Shown: positions 51,246 through 60,100 of the stretch, in pieces | How the letters are laid out: each line of letters starts with the position of its first letter | How positions within the stretch are numbered: the first letter of the stretch is position 1 | Assembly: GCA_000745135.1 (NCBI GenBank) | Contig: JQNH01000001.1 | Coordinates: 2,418,001 to 2,482,000, forward strand | Length of the DNA stretch: 64,000 nt | Direction of reading: 5' to 3' | Source of the DNA: Rhizobiales bacterium YIM 77505 | Lineage (GTDB): Bacteria > Pseudomonadota > Alphaproteobacteria > Rhizobiales > Beijerinckiaceae | Translations under genes and position numbers: made by a program | The notes under the pieces: model-generated | What the model saw: only the letters and a program-made list of their open reading frames with translations | What the model was told of the DNA's origin: nothing | The model's database searches: none

Positions 51246-52652
51246 ATGTGGATCCTTCTCGGCTCCTTCCTCGCCCTGATGGTTCTTGGCCTGCCGGTCG
51301 CCTTGTCGATGGCGGTGGCCTCGCTTCTTTACATCCTGATCAGCGGCACGGCGCCGGACGTCGTCCTCGCGCAGCGCATGATCGCAGGGGTGGAGAGCTT
51401 TCCCCTGCTCGCCGTCCCCTTCTTCATCCTTGCCGGCAACCTCATGAACATCGCCGGGGTCACGGGGCGCATCTACTCCTTCGCCGTCGCCCTCGTCGGC
51501 TGGATGAAGGGGGGCTTGGGCCAGGTGAACATCATCGGCTCCGTGATCTTCTCCGGCATGTCCGGCACCGCCATCGCCGACGCCGCGGGGCTTGGCACCA
51601 TCGAGATCAAGGCCATGAAGGACCATGGCTACAAGACCGAGTTCGCGGTCGGCGTCACCGCCGCCTCGGCGACGCTCGGACCCATCATCCCGCCGTCGCT
51701 CCCCTTCGTGATCTACGGCATGATGGCGAATGTCTCGATCGGCGCCCTCTTCCTCGGAGGCCTTATCCCCGGCGTCGTCATGACGCTGATGATGATGGCG
51801 ACCGTCGCCTATTTCGCCCGCAAGAACAATTGGGGCGCCGACACGCCCTTCTCCTGGGCGAAGCTCGGCTCCGCCTCGATCGAGGTCGCCCTCGTCCTCG
51901 CCTTTCCGCTTGCCGTCTGGCTGATGATCCAGGCGGGGCTGACCCCCAATGTCGCCATCGGCATCGCGCTTGCGGTGCTGCTCGCTCTCGACTGGTATTT
52001 CGATTTCTCCGCGGTGATGGCGCTCATGGCGCCGGTGATCCTCATCGGCGGCATGACGATGGGCCTCTTCACGCCGACGGAAGCTGCCGTGGCAGCGGTG
52101 ATCTGGTCGCTGTTCCTCGGGCTCGTCCGCTACCGCTCCATGACCTTCAAGAGCCTCGCCAAGGCGACCTTCGACACCATCGAGACCACCGCTTCCGTGC
52201 TGTTCATCGTCACGGCGGCGTCGATCTTCGCCTGGCTCCTCACCGTCAGCCAGGCCGCTCAGATCCTGTCCGACGCCATCCTCGGCTTCACGCAGAACAA
52301 GTGGGTGTTCCTGCTCTTGGCGAACCTGCTCATCCTGTTCGTCGGCTGCTTCATCGACACCATCGCCGCGATCACCATCCTGGTGCCGATCCTCCTGCCG
52401 ATCGTGCTCAAGCTCGGCATCGACCCGATCCATTTCGGCCTCATCATCACGCTCAACCTGATGATCGGCCTGCTCCACCCGCCCCTCGGCATGGTGCTGT
52501 TCGTGCTGGCGCGCGTCGCGAACCTCTCCGTCGAACGCACGACCATGGCCATCCTGCCCTGGCTCGTGCCGCTCATGGCGGCGCTCATCGCCATCACCTA
52601 TATCCCCGAGCTGACGCTCTGGCTGCCGCGCCAGATGGGGCTCGGACGGTGA
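51246..52652 (+). CDS. dctM: TRAP transporter large permease (DctM)
   Basis: The translocating subunit of the sodium-coupled TRAP system, 468 residues with about 12 helices. Typical segments are ESFPLLAVPFFILAGNLMNI, FSGMSGTAIADAAGLGTIEI and SATLGPIIPPSLPFVIYGMM. ATG 51246 is two bases past the dctQ stop; a much longer upstream frame overlaps dctQ and is rejected. It completes the transporter with dctP and dctQ. Confidence 0.95.
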   Translation: MWILLGSFLALMVLGLPVALSMAVASLLYILISGTAPDVVLAQRMIAGVESFPLLAVPFFILAGNLMNIAGVTGRIYSFAVALVGWMKGGLGQVNIIGSVIFSGMSGTAIADAAGLGTIEIKAMKDHGYKTEFAVGVTAASATLGPIIPPSLPFVIYGMMANVSIGALFLGGLIPGVVMTLMMMATVAYFARKNNWGADTPFSWAKLGSASIEVALVLAFPLAVWLMIQAGLTPNVAIGIALAVLLALDWYFDFSAVMALMAPVILIGGMTMGLFTPTEAAVAAVIWSLFLGLVRYRSMTFKSLAKATFDTIETTASVLFIVTAASIFAWLLTVSQAAQILSDAILGFTQNKWVFLLLANLLILFVGCFIDTIAAITILVPILLPIVLKLGIDPIHFGLIITLNLMIGLLHPPLGMVLFVLARVANLSVERTTMAILPWLVPLMAALIAITYIPELTLWLPRQMGLGR

Positions 52653-52670
52653 CCCTTGGCTCCCGCATCC

Positions 52671-52779
52671 ACCTCTCCCGTTCCACGGGAGAGGTCGAGT
52701 CGGCGAAGCTGACCGGGTGAGGGCAATGATGAGTGCCGGCGCTGGCCCTCACCCTCCCCTCTCCCGCAAGCGGGAGAGG
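52671..52779. repeat. RIME-like double palindrome between dctM and the dehydratase gene
   Basis: Two hairpins: ACCTCTCCCGT/ACGGGAGAGGT (52671-52695) and CCTCTCCCGC/GCGGGAGAGG (52758-52779). They flank an inner GGGTGAGGGC...GGCCCTCACC inverted pair. This is the Rhizobium-type intergenic mosaic pattern. A decayed relative occurs at 55371-55439 and fragments near 17984 and 26279. Confidence 0.78.
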
Positions 52780-52814
52780 CGGGCAGCGGCCCGCGCCGCA
52801 GGAAGGACAAGACA

Positions 52815-54332
52815 ATGACTGCCCCCCGCGTGATCCGCCTCAATCCGACCGATAACGTTGTGATCGCCATCGACCAGGTGGCGCAGGGCGCGACCGCCTT
52901 CGGGCTCACGGCCCGCGAGCGCATCCTGAAGGGCCACAAGATGGCCGTCGAGCCGATCCGCGAGGGCGAGCCGATCCGCAAGTTCGGACAGATCATCGGC
53001 TTCGCCAAGAGCCACATCGCCCCGGGCGAATGGGTGCATGAGCACAATGTCGGCCTGCAGGAGTTCGAGCGCGACTACGCCTTCTGCGTGGACGCCCGTG
53101 ACGACGACCTCCTGCCGCCGGAGTTGCGCGCCACCTTCGAGGGCTACCGCCGCGGCAACGGCAGGAGCGGCACGCGCAACTACATCGGCATCCTGACGAG
53201 CGTGAACTGCTCGGCCTCGGTGGCGCGCTTCGCGGCGCAGGCGGTGGAGAAGTCGGGCATCCTCGCCGATTATCCCGGCGTCGACGGCGTCGTCGCCATC
53301 GTGCACGGCACCGGTTGCGGGCACGCGGCCTATGGCGAGGGCTTCGAGGTCCTGCGCCGCACCCAATGGGGCTACGCCAGCCACCCGAACTTCGCCGGCG
53401 TCATCATGGTGGGGCTCGGCTGCGAGGTCTTCCAGATCGGCCGCATGAAGAAGGAGTATGGGCTCGAAGAGACCGACACCTTCCGCACCCTCACCATCCA
53501 GGAGACCGGCGGCACCAAGAAGACTGTTGCCGCCATCTCGGAAGCTATCCGCGACATGCTGCCGATCGCGGGACGCGCCAAGCGCGAGACGCGGCCGGCT
53601 TCGGAGCTCGTGCTGGCGCTCCAATGCGGCGGGTCGGACGGCTATTCGGGCCTCACTGCCAACCCGGCGCTGGGAGCCGCCTCCGACCTCTTGGTGCGCC
53701 ATGGCGGCACCTCGATTCTGTCGGAAACCCCTGAGATCTATGGCGCGGAGCATCTCCTGACGCGCCGTGCAGCCACCCGCGAGATCGGCGAGAAGCTGGT
53801 CGCCCGCATCAAGTGGTGGGAGGAGTACACCGCCAAGAACAACGGTGAGATGAACAACAATCCCTCGCCCGGCAACAAGGCCGGCGGCCTCACCACGATC
53901 CTCGAGAAATCCCTCGGGGCCACCGCCAAGGGCGGACATTCGACGCTGCGCGCCGTCTATGAGTACGCGGAGCAGGTGCGCGAGAAGGGCTTCGTCTACA
54001 TGGACACGCCGGGCTACGATCCGGTGGCGGCGACGGGCCAGGTGGCGGGCGGGGCGAACCTCATCTGCTTCACCACGGGCCGCGGCTCCGCTTTCGGCTG
54101 CAAGCCCGCTCCTTCCATCAAGCTCGCCACCAACTCCGACATTTATCGCCGCATGATCGACGACATGGACATCAACTGCGGCGACATCCTCGACGGCGTC
54201 CCGATCGAGGAGAAGGGCGAGGAGATCTTCCGCAAGATCCTCGCCGTGGCCTCGGGCGAGCGCACGAAATCCGAGGAGTTGGGCTATGGCGACCTGGAGT
54301 TCGTGCCCTGGCAGATCGGCGCGGTGATGTAG
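52815..54332 (+). CDS. UxaA-family dehydratase (altronate dehydratase-like)
   Basis: A full-length 505-residue UxaA protein with an N-terminal SAF domain (about 1-95) and the catalytic UxaA region. Visible are IVHGTGCGHAAYGEGFEV, VMVGLGCEVFQIGRM, LALQCGGSDGYSGLTANPAL and CFTTGRGSAFGCKPAPSIKL, with the cysteines that bind the metal or Fe-S centre. It would dehydrate D-altronate or another hexonate/aldarate to a 2-keto-3-deoxy acid. Following dctPQM, it probably acts on the imported acid. Family members act on several substrates, so altronate is not certain. Confidence 0.9.
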   Translation: MTAPRVIRLNPTDNVVIAIDQVAQGATAFGLTARERILKGHKMAVEPIREGEPIRKFGQIIGFAKSHIAPGEWVHEHNVGLQEFERDYAFCVDARDDDLLPPELRATFEGYRRGNGRSGTRNYIGILTSVNCSASVARFAAQAVEKSGILADYPGVDGVVAIVHGTGCGHAAYGEGFEVLRRTQWGYASHPNFAGVIMVGLGCEVFQIGRMKKEYGLEETDTFRTLTIQETGGTKKTVAAISEAIRDMLPIAGRAKRETRPASELVLALQCGGSDGYSGLTANPALGAASDLLVRHGGTSILSETPEIYGAEHLLTRRAATREIGEKLVARIKWWEEYTAKNNGEMNNNPSPGNKAGGLTTILEKSLGATAKGGHSTLRAVYEYAEQVREKGFVYMDTPGYDPVAATGQVAGGANLICFTTGRGSAFGCKPAPSIKLATNSDIYRRMIDDMDINCGDILDGVPIEEKGEEIFRKILAVASGERTKSEELGYGDLEFVPWQIGAVM

Positions 54333-54474
54333 GGCCGTGCCTCCAAGACGGGAGGCGCTACGGAGGGCGTTGTGGGCGTGGCTGCGCTTCCCGCTCCCGC
54401 AGCGGCCGCTGCCCTTCGTCGGCTGGCGGTGAAGGGCCTCCCCGGGTCGCCCAGGCGACGCTAGATTTAGCTCA

Positions 54475-55356
54475 ATGAACGAGCACCGCCCTGTCCTTCT
54501 CATCCGTCCCCGGCCCGACGATCCGCGCCTCACGGAAAGCGTCGCCGGCGTGAACGAGCGTGGCGAGCGGATCGAGACCCGGGTCGTCGTGGAGCGGGCG
54601 CTGACGCTCTACCTCAACGCCCAGGAGATCGTCACCATGATGACGATCAACGACTATCCGGAGTATCTGGCCCTCGGCTATCTCCTCAACCAGAACATGC
54701 TCCGGCCCGACGATGTCGTGACCGAGGTCGAGTACGACGAGGACCTCGCCGTCGTGGTGGTCCGCACCGAGCGGCAGACCGACTTCGAGGACAAGCTCAA
54801 GAAGCGCACGCAGACGAGCGGCTGCGCTCAAGGGACCGCCTTCGGCGACCTGATGGAGGCGCTGGAGGACATTGCGCTGCCGAAGACGCCGCTCAGGACC
54901 TCCTGGCTCTACCGCCTCACCCACGCCATCAACACGACGCCCTCGCTTTATCTCGAGGCCGGCGCCATCCATGGCTGCGTGTTGTGCAGGGAGGACCGGC
55001 CGCTCGTCTACATGGAGGACGTCGGCCGCCACAACGCCGTCGACAAGATCGCCGGCTGGATGTTCCGCCACGGCGAGACTGGGGGCGACAAGATCTTCTA
55101 CACCACCGGCCGCCTGACCTCCGAAATGGTGATCAAGACGGTGCGCATGGGCATCCCGATCCTCGTCTCGCGCTCAGGCTTCACCGCCTGGGGGGTGGAG
55201 CTTGCCCGGCAATGCGGCCTCACCCTCATCGGGCGCGCGCGGGGCAAGCGCTTCATCGCCCTGTCCGGCGAAGACCGCATCGTCTTCGACCAGGATCTTT
55301 CCTACGTGGAGGAGGAGAGCGCCAAGCATCGGCGCAAGGGGGCGGGCGATGAGTAA
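54475..55356 (+). CDS. fdhD: Formate dehydrogenase accessory sulfurtransferase
   Basis: Transfers sulfur to the molybdenum cofactor of formate dehydrogenase. The family core MEDVGRHNAVDKIAGWMF and TSEMVIKTVRMGIPILVSRS are intact. At the position of the usual CxxC pair the sequence is TSGCAQGTAFGD, with only one Cys; another pair (GCVLC) occurs near residue 170. At 293 residues it is near normal length. It heads a plus-strand group (fdhD, mobA, small protein) facing the fdh structural genes. Confidence 0.93.
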   Translation: MNEHRPVLLIRPRPDDPRLTESVAGVNERGERIETRVVVERALTLYLNAQEIVTMMTINDYPEYLALGYLLNQNMLRPDDVVTEVEYDEDLAVVVVRTERQTDFEDKLKKRTQTSGCAQGTAFGDLMEALEDIALPKTPLRTSWLYRLTHAINTTPSLYLEAGAIHGCVLCREDRPLVYMEDVGRHNAVDKIAGWMFRHGETGGDKIFYTTGRLTSEMVIKTVRMGIPILVSRSGFTAWGVELARQCGLTLIGRARGKRFIALSGEDRIVFDQDLSYVEEESAKHRRKGAGDE

Positions 55357-55370
55357 GCGGCGCGTCCCGA

Positions 55371-55439
55371 CCTCTCCCAAAGGAGAAGGTCGAGCAACGC
55401 CCAGGGGCGCTGACGGCCTCTCTCTCCAGGAGAGGCGGG
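55371..55439. repeat. Decayed RIME-like palindrome upstream of mobA
   Basis: CCTCTCCC...GGAGAAGG (55371-55389) and CCTCTC...GGAGAGG (55417-55435) resemble the element at 52671-52779 with mismatches. The right arm AGGAGAGG lies six bases before the mobA ATG and would serve as its Shine-Dalgarno site. Confidence 0.6.
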
Positions 55440-55440
55440 C

Positions 55441-56061
55441 ATGATCGCCACCCTTGGCGTTCTTCTCGCCGGAGGTCTCGCGCGCCGCATGGGCGGCGGC
55501 GACAAGCCGCTCAAGGAGATCGCCGGGCGCTCGATCCTCGATCGCGTGATCGAGCGCCTTGCGCCCCAGTGCGAAGGTCTCATCCTCAACGCCAACGGCG
55601 ACCCGATGCGCTTCGCCTTCACGGGATTGACCGTGGTGCCGGACAGCGTGCCGGGCTTCGCCGGGCCGCTCGCCGGCATCCTCGCTGCCCTCGACTGGGC
55701 GGCGGAAAACCACCCCGAAATCCGCTGGGTCGTCAGTGCCGCGGCAGATTCCCCTTTCCTGCCGCGTGACTATGTCACCCGCCTGCATGCGGCGAGGGAG
55801 GCCGCCGGCACTCCCCTCGCCTGCGCCGAATCCGGCGGTCAGGCGCATCCGGTCAATGGCCTGTGGGCGGTGTCCCTACGCGAGGACCTGCGCCACGCGC
55901 TCGTGGTCGAGGACATGCGCAAGATCGACTGCTGGACGGCGCGCCATGGGGTTGCGCGTGCCGCCTGGCCGGCGACGCCGATTGATCCGTTCTTCAACGC
56001 CAACCGGCCCGAGGACCTCGCCGAGGCTGAACGCCTCATTGCCCTCCATGGCGACGCGTGA
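55441..56061 (+). CDS. mobA: Molybdenum cofactor guanylyltransferase
   Basis: Adds GMP to Mo-molybdopterin to make bis-MGD, the cofactor of formate dehydrogenase. The nucleotidyltransferase motif is [20 protein letters not shown] (residues 7-26), followed by [20 protein letters not shown] and [15 protein letters not shown] with the metal Asp. The 206 residues are the normal length. Its neighbours fdhD, mobB and moeA serve the same cofactor. Confidence 0.95.
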   Translation: MIATLGVLLAGGLARRMGGGDKPLKEIAGRSILDRVIERLAPQCEGLILNANGDPMRFAFTGLTVVPDSVPGFAGPLAGILAALDWAAENHPEIRWVVSAAADSPFLPRDYVTRLHAAREAAGTPLACAESGGQAHPVNGLWAVSLREDLRHALVVEDMRKIDCWTARHGVARAAWPATPIDPFFNANRPEDLAEAERLIALHGDA

Positions 56062-56198
56062 GGAACTCGCGGTTCCGCGCTGCCTCGTCGAAGGCGAAGT
56101 GCGGCCTTCGCCCCAAACCCCTACCTATACCATTGAATTCGCAACCGTTTCGGACCACTCTAGATGAAGACGAGAAAAGCCGTGAAAAGGGAAGCCCA

Positions 56199-56390
56199 AT
56201 GAAGGTCATCATCTCAGGGATTGTCGCGGCCGTGGTCCTGGCCGCCCTCGGCGCCTATGTGCTCACGGGCGAGCAGAAACCGGCCTGGGAGGTGTACAGC
56301 ACCTCGAGCGCCCGGGTCGGCAATCCGGGCCATAATCTCGTCGGCCCCAACTGGTCGGGCGAGCCCGAGGTTCAGCGCAAGAACTCGTAA
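56199..56390 (+). CDS. Small membrane-anchored protein next to mobA (63 aa)
   Basis: An N-terminal helix (VIISGIVAAVVLAALGAYVL) precedes a short exported tail with YSTSSARVGNPGHNLVGPNW. The ATG at 56199 has AAAGGGAAG upstream. It is last in the fdhD-mobA group, and its 3' end overlaps the convergent moeA by 19 bases. The function is unknown; membership in a formate dehydrogenase locus suggests a link, but no domain is recognised. Confidence 0.7.
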   Translation: MKVIISGIVAAVVLAALGAYVLTGEQKPAWEVYSTSSARVGNPGHNLVGPNWSGEPEVQRKNS

Positions 56391-57625
56391 GGGATGAAGC
56401 GCACCGTCTCGCCGGGCGCGACGCGGGTCACGGCTTCGGGAAGCTCGACAAGGCCGTCGGTCTCGGTGAGGGAGGTGATGACGCCCGCCCCTTCGCGGGG
56501 GTGCTTGTGCGCCTCGAGCGCGCCGTCGGCGCCGCCCCCGAGCCGGACCCGCACATACTCCCGCCGGCCCTCCTTCTTGCGATAGGCGAAGGCGGCGCGC
56601 ACCGGGAAGCTTTGCGGCGGCTCGTAGGCCTCCCCGGAGAGCCGCGCGATCAGCGCCCGCGCCACATACGCGAAGGTAACGAACACGGCGACGGGGTTGC
56701 CGGGCAGGCCAATGAAGGGCGTGCCGCCCACCACCCCCATGGCCACCGGACGGCCCGGCTTGATGCCGATGCGCCAGAAGGTAAGGCTGCCGGCGCTCTC
56801 GACCGCGGCCTTGACGTGGTCCTCCTCACCCGTCGAGACGCCTCCCGATGTGATGATGAGATCATGGGCGGCGGCTGCGGCCGCGAGGGCCGTCGCTACC
56901 GCGGCGCGGTCGTCGCGGAGAATGCCGAGATCCGTCGGAATGCAGCCAAGGCGCCGCAGCAGCGCCTGGATCATGAAACGATTGGCGTCATAGAGCTGGG
57001 CCGGCCCGAGCGGCCCACCCGGCGCGGCGATCTCGTCGCCCGTCGAGAACACGGCTACCTTCAGCGGCCTGCGCACGGGAACCTCGGCAAGGCCGAGCGC
57101 GGCGAGGAGCCCGACGTCCTGCGGCGTCAGGCGACGGCCGGCAGCAAGCGCCACAGCGCCCCGAGGGAGATCCTCGCCGGCAAGCCGGCGGTTGGCGCCC
57201 CGCTTCAGCCCCGACGGCAGAATCACCGATTTCCCGTCGACGCGCACATCTTCCTGCATGAACACCGTGTCGAACCCCGGCGGCATGGGCGCGCCGGTGA
57301 AGATCCGCACGGCCTGCCCCGGGCCTGGATCGGCGCCTGCGGCCGCCCCGGCCGCGATGCGGCCCGCGACGGGAAGGACGGTGTCGCGGTTCTCCGAAAG
57401 GTCATCGAAACGGACCGCGTAGCCATCCACGGCAGAATTGTCGAAGGGCGGAAGATCCGTGGGCGAGACGATGTCGCGAGCAAGGACACGCCCATCCGCT
57501 GCAACGAGCGGCACGGTCTCGATCTCGGCGTTGGGAGAGACGCGGGCGGCGATCAGCGCCGTCGCCTCGTCCACGCGCATGAGGTCGCCGCCGAAGGCGA
57601 AGCAGTCATTCGAGAGTTGGGCCAT
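56372..57625 (-). CDS. moeA: Molybdopterin molybdenumtransferase
   Basis: Inserts molybdate into adenylated molybdopterin. Domain markers in order: LPPFDNSAVDGYAVRFDDL (near 60), TGAPMPPGFDTVFMQEDV (near 115), AVFSTGDEIAAPGG (near 195), LIITSGGVSTGEEDHVKAAV (near 255, with the catalytic acidic cluster) and IGIKPGRPVAMGVV (near 285). ATG 57625 (MAQLSNDCFAFGG) is preferred over 57670, giving 417 residues. Runs on the minus strand after mobB. Confidence 0.94.
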   Translation of the reverse strand: MAQLSNDCFAFGGDLMRVDEATALIAARVSPNAEIETVPLVAADGRVLARDIVSPTDLPPFDNSAVDGYAVRFDDLSENRDTVLPVAGRIAAGAAAGADPGPGQAVRIFTGAPMPPGFDTVFMQEDVRVDGKSVILPSGLKRGANRRLAGEDLPRGAVALAAGRRLTPQDVGLLAALGLAEVPVRRPLKVAVFSTGDEIAAPGGPLGPAQLYDANRFMIQALLRRLGCIPTDLGILRDDRAAVATALAAAAAAHDLIITSGGVSTGEEDHVKAAVESAGSLTFWRIGIKPGRPVAMGVVGGTPFIGLPGNPVAVFVTFAYVARALIARLSGEAYEPPQSFPVRAAFAYRKKEGRREYVRVRLGGGADGALEAHKHPREGAGVITSLTETDGLVELPEAVTRVAPGETVRFIPYEFLR

Positions 57626-57666
57626 CGAAAGCTCCCGCCCTCCTCTCGGCCGGGCGGCGGGCAGCG

Positions 57667-58239
57667 TCAAGAGCGGCGACGAATCTCAGCAAGCGTCACG
57701 CGCTCCGCAGGTCCCTGCCGGTCGAGGACATCGAGCACCACTTCCAGCGGCTCCGCGACGGCAAGGACCGTCTCGGCGATGGCGGCAACGTCGTCGAGCG
57801 CCACGACCGGCAGGGTCGTGTCGGCCGGCGGATGATCGGTTGCGATCGCCCTCACCTGCGGCAGGTCCCGGAAGAGAAAGGGCTTGTGGTTCGCCGCCCG
57901 GTGCACCTCGATCTTGGGGTGGGCATATGCCTTGAACCCTTCGATGATAACGAGATCGACGGGCGAGAGCCGGCGCAGGAGGTCGGCGAGAGAGGGCTCG
58001 GGTTCGTCCCGCAATTCATGGACGAGGGCCCAGCGCCGGCCGGACCCCACGAGCACCTCCCGCGCTCCGGCCGCCCGGTGCTCGTAAGAGTCCTTGCCCG
58101 GCTCATCGATGTCGAAGCCGTGATGAGCGTGCTTGAGCGTCGAAACGCTGAACCCGCGCCGGTTCAGTTCGGGGATGAGGCGGAGGAGAAGGGTAGTCTT
58201 CCCTGCCCCGCTCCATCCCGCCAGTCCGATCACGCGCAT
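57667..58239 (-). CDS. mobB: Molybdopterin-guanine dinucleotide biosynthesis protein B
   Basis: A GTP-binding protein that assists MobA in making MGD. The P-loop is LAGWSGAGKTTLLLRLIPEL (residues 5-24), and the pattern TLKHAHHGFDIDEPGKDSY is typical of MobB. At 190 residues it is full length. It sits between the fdh structural genes and moeA on the minus strand, 41 bases before moeA. Confidence 0.94.
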   Translation of the reverse strand: MRVIGLAGWSGAGKTTLLLRLIPELNRRGFSVSTLKHAHHGFDIDEPGKDSYEHRAAGAREVLVGSGRRWALVHELRDEPEPSLADLLRRLSPVDLVIIEGFKAYAHPKIEVHRAANHKPFLFRDLPQVRAIATDHPPADTTLPVVALDDVAAIAETVLAVAEPLEVVLDVLDRQGPAERVTLAEIRRRS

Positions 58240-58377
58240 GGCGCGAGCATGTCATCGTCGGACCCAGGGCGCCAGGGAAAGAAACCCCGGAGGACGAGAT
58301 CGGCCCTCGGATCGGTTCCGTGCCCGGCCGGGGGCCCCCTTCCGGAACCCTGCGTGCCCACGAGACGCCTTCGCGAC

Positions 58378-59418
58378 CTACTCCGCCGGCGCGGGACGCG
58401 CCGTGGCCTGTGGTCCGCTCGCGGTTTTCGCCTGCTGCTCCTCGACCCAGGCGCGGTGATGGCGGCGTGCCCAGGCAAGATCCACCTCGCCCGAGCCCAT
58501 GGCGTCGTAGGCCCCCTCCATGCCGATCGAGCCGATGTAGATATGCGCGATCATGATGGCGATCAGGATCACGCCTATGACAGCGTGGATGTACTGCGCC
58601 CACTGCATGCCGTTGAGATCGGCGAAGGAGAACGGGAACAGCATGACGATGCCGGTGGCCGACAGGGCCATGCCGCCCAGCACCACCGACCAGAAGATGA
58701 GCTTCTGCCCGGCGTTGAAGCGTGCGGAGTCGGGATGCGTGTTGCTGAAGAAACCTCCCGCCGATTTGAGCCAGTCCCAATCATAGCGGTCGGGCAGGTT
58801 ATCCTTCACCCACACGACCAGCATGATCAGCACGCCGAGCATGAAAGGCCAGGCGAGGAAGTTGTGGGCGTATTTCGCCCATTGCGACCAGGCCGCGAAG
58901 GCGTCAGGGCCGATGAGCGGCATCAGCAAGCGCTTGCCGAAGATGTAGTTCACGCCCGTGATGGCGAGCACGATGAAGCAGGTGGCGGTCAGCCAGTGAG
59001 TGAAGCGCTCCACGGCGTTGAAGCGCAGGATTTTCCGGCCGGACTCCTCGCCGGGCTCCAGCATGATCCTGCCCTTCGTGAAATAGAAGGCGGCGAGCGC
59101 CAGCAGCATGCCGAGGATCGCAACCCCTGCGATCCAGGGCAACACGCCCTCACGAAAGCCGCGATACTCGCGGCCCTGCGGCTGCTCGAGGAGGGCCGCC
59201 TTGCCGTCGGGAATGGAGATGCGGCCCTGCAGCTTGTTGAGCTCCCGCAAGAGTTGCTCTTCCTTCACCGACATGGCTGTCGGATTGGTGCCGCTCGGAT
59301 TGCCTCCTGCCGCAGGCTTCACATCCTGCCCGTGCTGCGCGGTAGCGGGTGCGCTCAGCACGATCAGACCAAGGGCGAGCGCGAAGAACGTGTAGAAGAC
59401 CTGACGTGCGATTCTCAC
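58378..59418 (-). CDS. Formate dehydrogenase gamma subunit (cytochrome b556)
   Basis: The membrane anchor and quinone-linked haem b subunit. The first 30 residues contain a signal-like helix (VFYTFFALALGLIVLSAPAT). After a periplasmic stretch, four to five helices follow (WIAGVAILGMLLALAAFYF; HWLTATCFIVLAITGVNYIF; FLAWPFMLGVLIMLVVWV; FWSVVLGGMALSATGIVMLF; QYIHAVIGVILIAIMIAHIY), with several His residues suited to haem binding. At 346 residues it is longer than E. coli FdoI because of the N-terminal extension. Confidence 0.93.
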   Translation of the reverse strand: MRIARQVFYTFFALALGLIVLSAPATAQHGQDVKPAAGGNPSGTNPTAMSVKEEQLLRELNKLQGRISIPDGKAALLEQPQGREYRGFREGVLPWIAGVAILGMLLALAAFYFTKGRIMLEPGEESGRKILRFNAVERFTHWLTATCFIVLAITGVNYIFGKRLLMPLIGPDAFAAWSQWAKYAHNFLAWPFMLGVLIMLVVWVKDNLPDRYDWDWLKSAGGFFSNTHPDSARFNAGQKLIFWSVVLGGMALSATGIVMLFPFSFADLNGMQWAQYIHAVIGVILIAIMIAHIYIGSIGMEGAYDAMGSGEVDLAWARRHHRAWVEEQQAKTASGPQATARPAPAE

Positions 59419-59486
59419 CGGGATTCCTCCCCAACGACCGTTCAGCGTGACGGCAGGCGGCGGATCGCCGCCTCACCCATGCGCAA

Positions 59487-60083
59487 TCAGATCGCGACCG
59501 TCTCGCGATAGGCGGTCTTCCAGCCCCAGGCGCCGGAGCCGTAGCCGCGCTTCACCACCCGCTCCTTGTAGATCTGAGCGATGATGTCGCCGTCGCCGGC
59601 GAGCAGCGCCTTGGTCGAGCACATCTCCGCGCACAGCGGCAGCTTGCCCTCGGCGAGCCGGTTGCGGCCGTACTTGACGTACTCCGCCTCGGACATGTCC
59701 GCCTCGGGCCCGCCTGCGCAGTAGGTGCACTTGTCCATCTTGCCGCGGCTGCCGAAGTTGCCGACCCGCGGATATTGCGGCGCGCCGAACGGGCAGGCGT
59801 AGAAGCAATAGCCGCAGCCGATGCACAGGTCTTTCGAGTGCAGCACGACCGCGTCGGCGGTGGTGTAGAAGCAGTTGACCGGGCACACCGCCGCGCAGGG
59901 CGCGTCGGTGCAGTGCATGCAGGCCATCGAGATCGAACGCTCGCCGGGCTTGCCGTCGTTGAGCGTCACCACGCGCCGGCGGTTGATGCCCCACGGCACG
60001 TCATGCTCGTTCTTGCAGGCGGTGACGCAGGCGTTGCACTCGATGCAGCGGTCGGCATCGCAGAGGAATTTCATCCTAGCCAT
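59487..60083 (-). CDS. Formate dehydrogenase iron-sulfur (beta) subunit
   Basis: Carries electrons from FdhA to the membrane subunit through four [4Fe-4S] clusters. The four Cys groups are visible: CDADRCIECNACVTACK, MACMHCTDAPCAAVCP, LCIGCGYCFYACPFG and KCTYCAGG with a late CAEMC. At 198 residues it is shorter than E. coli FdnH, which has a C-terminal membrane helix; no such helix is seen here. It lies 17 bases after fdhA. Confidence 0.95.
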   Translation of the reverse strand: MARMKFLCDADRCIECNACVTACKNEHDVPWGINRRRVVTLNDGKPGERSISMACMHCTDAPCAAVCPVNCFYTTADAVVLHSKDLCIGCGYCFYACPFGAPQYPRVGNFGSRGKMDKCTYCAGGPEADMSEAEYVKYGRNRLAEGKLPLCAEMCSTKALLAGDGDIIAQIYKERVVKRGYGSGAWGWKTAYRETVAI

Positions 60084-60100
60084 GTGTTATTCCCTCCCGC

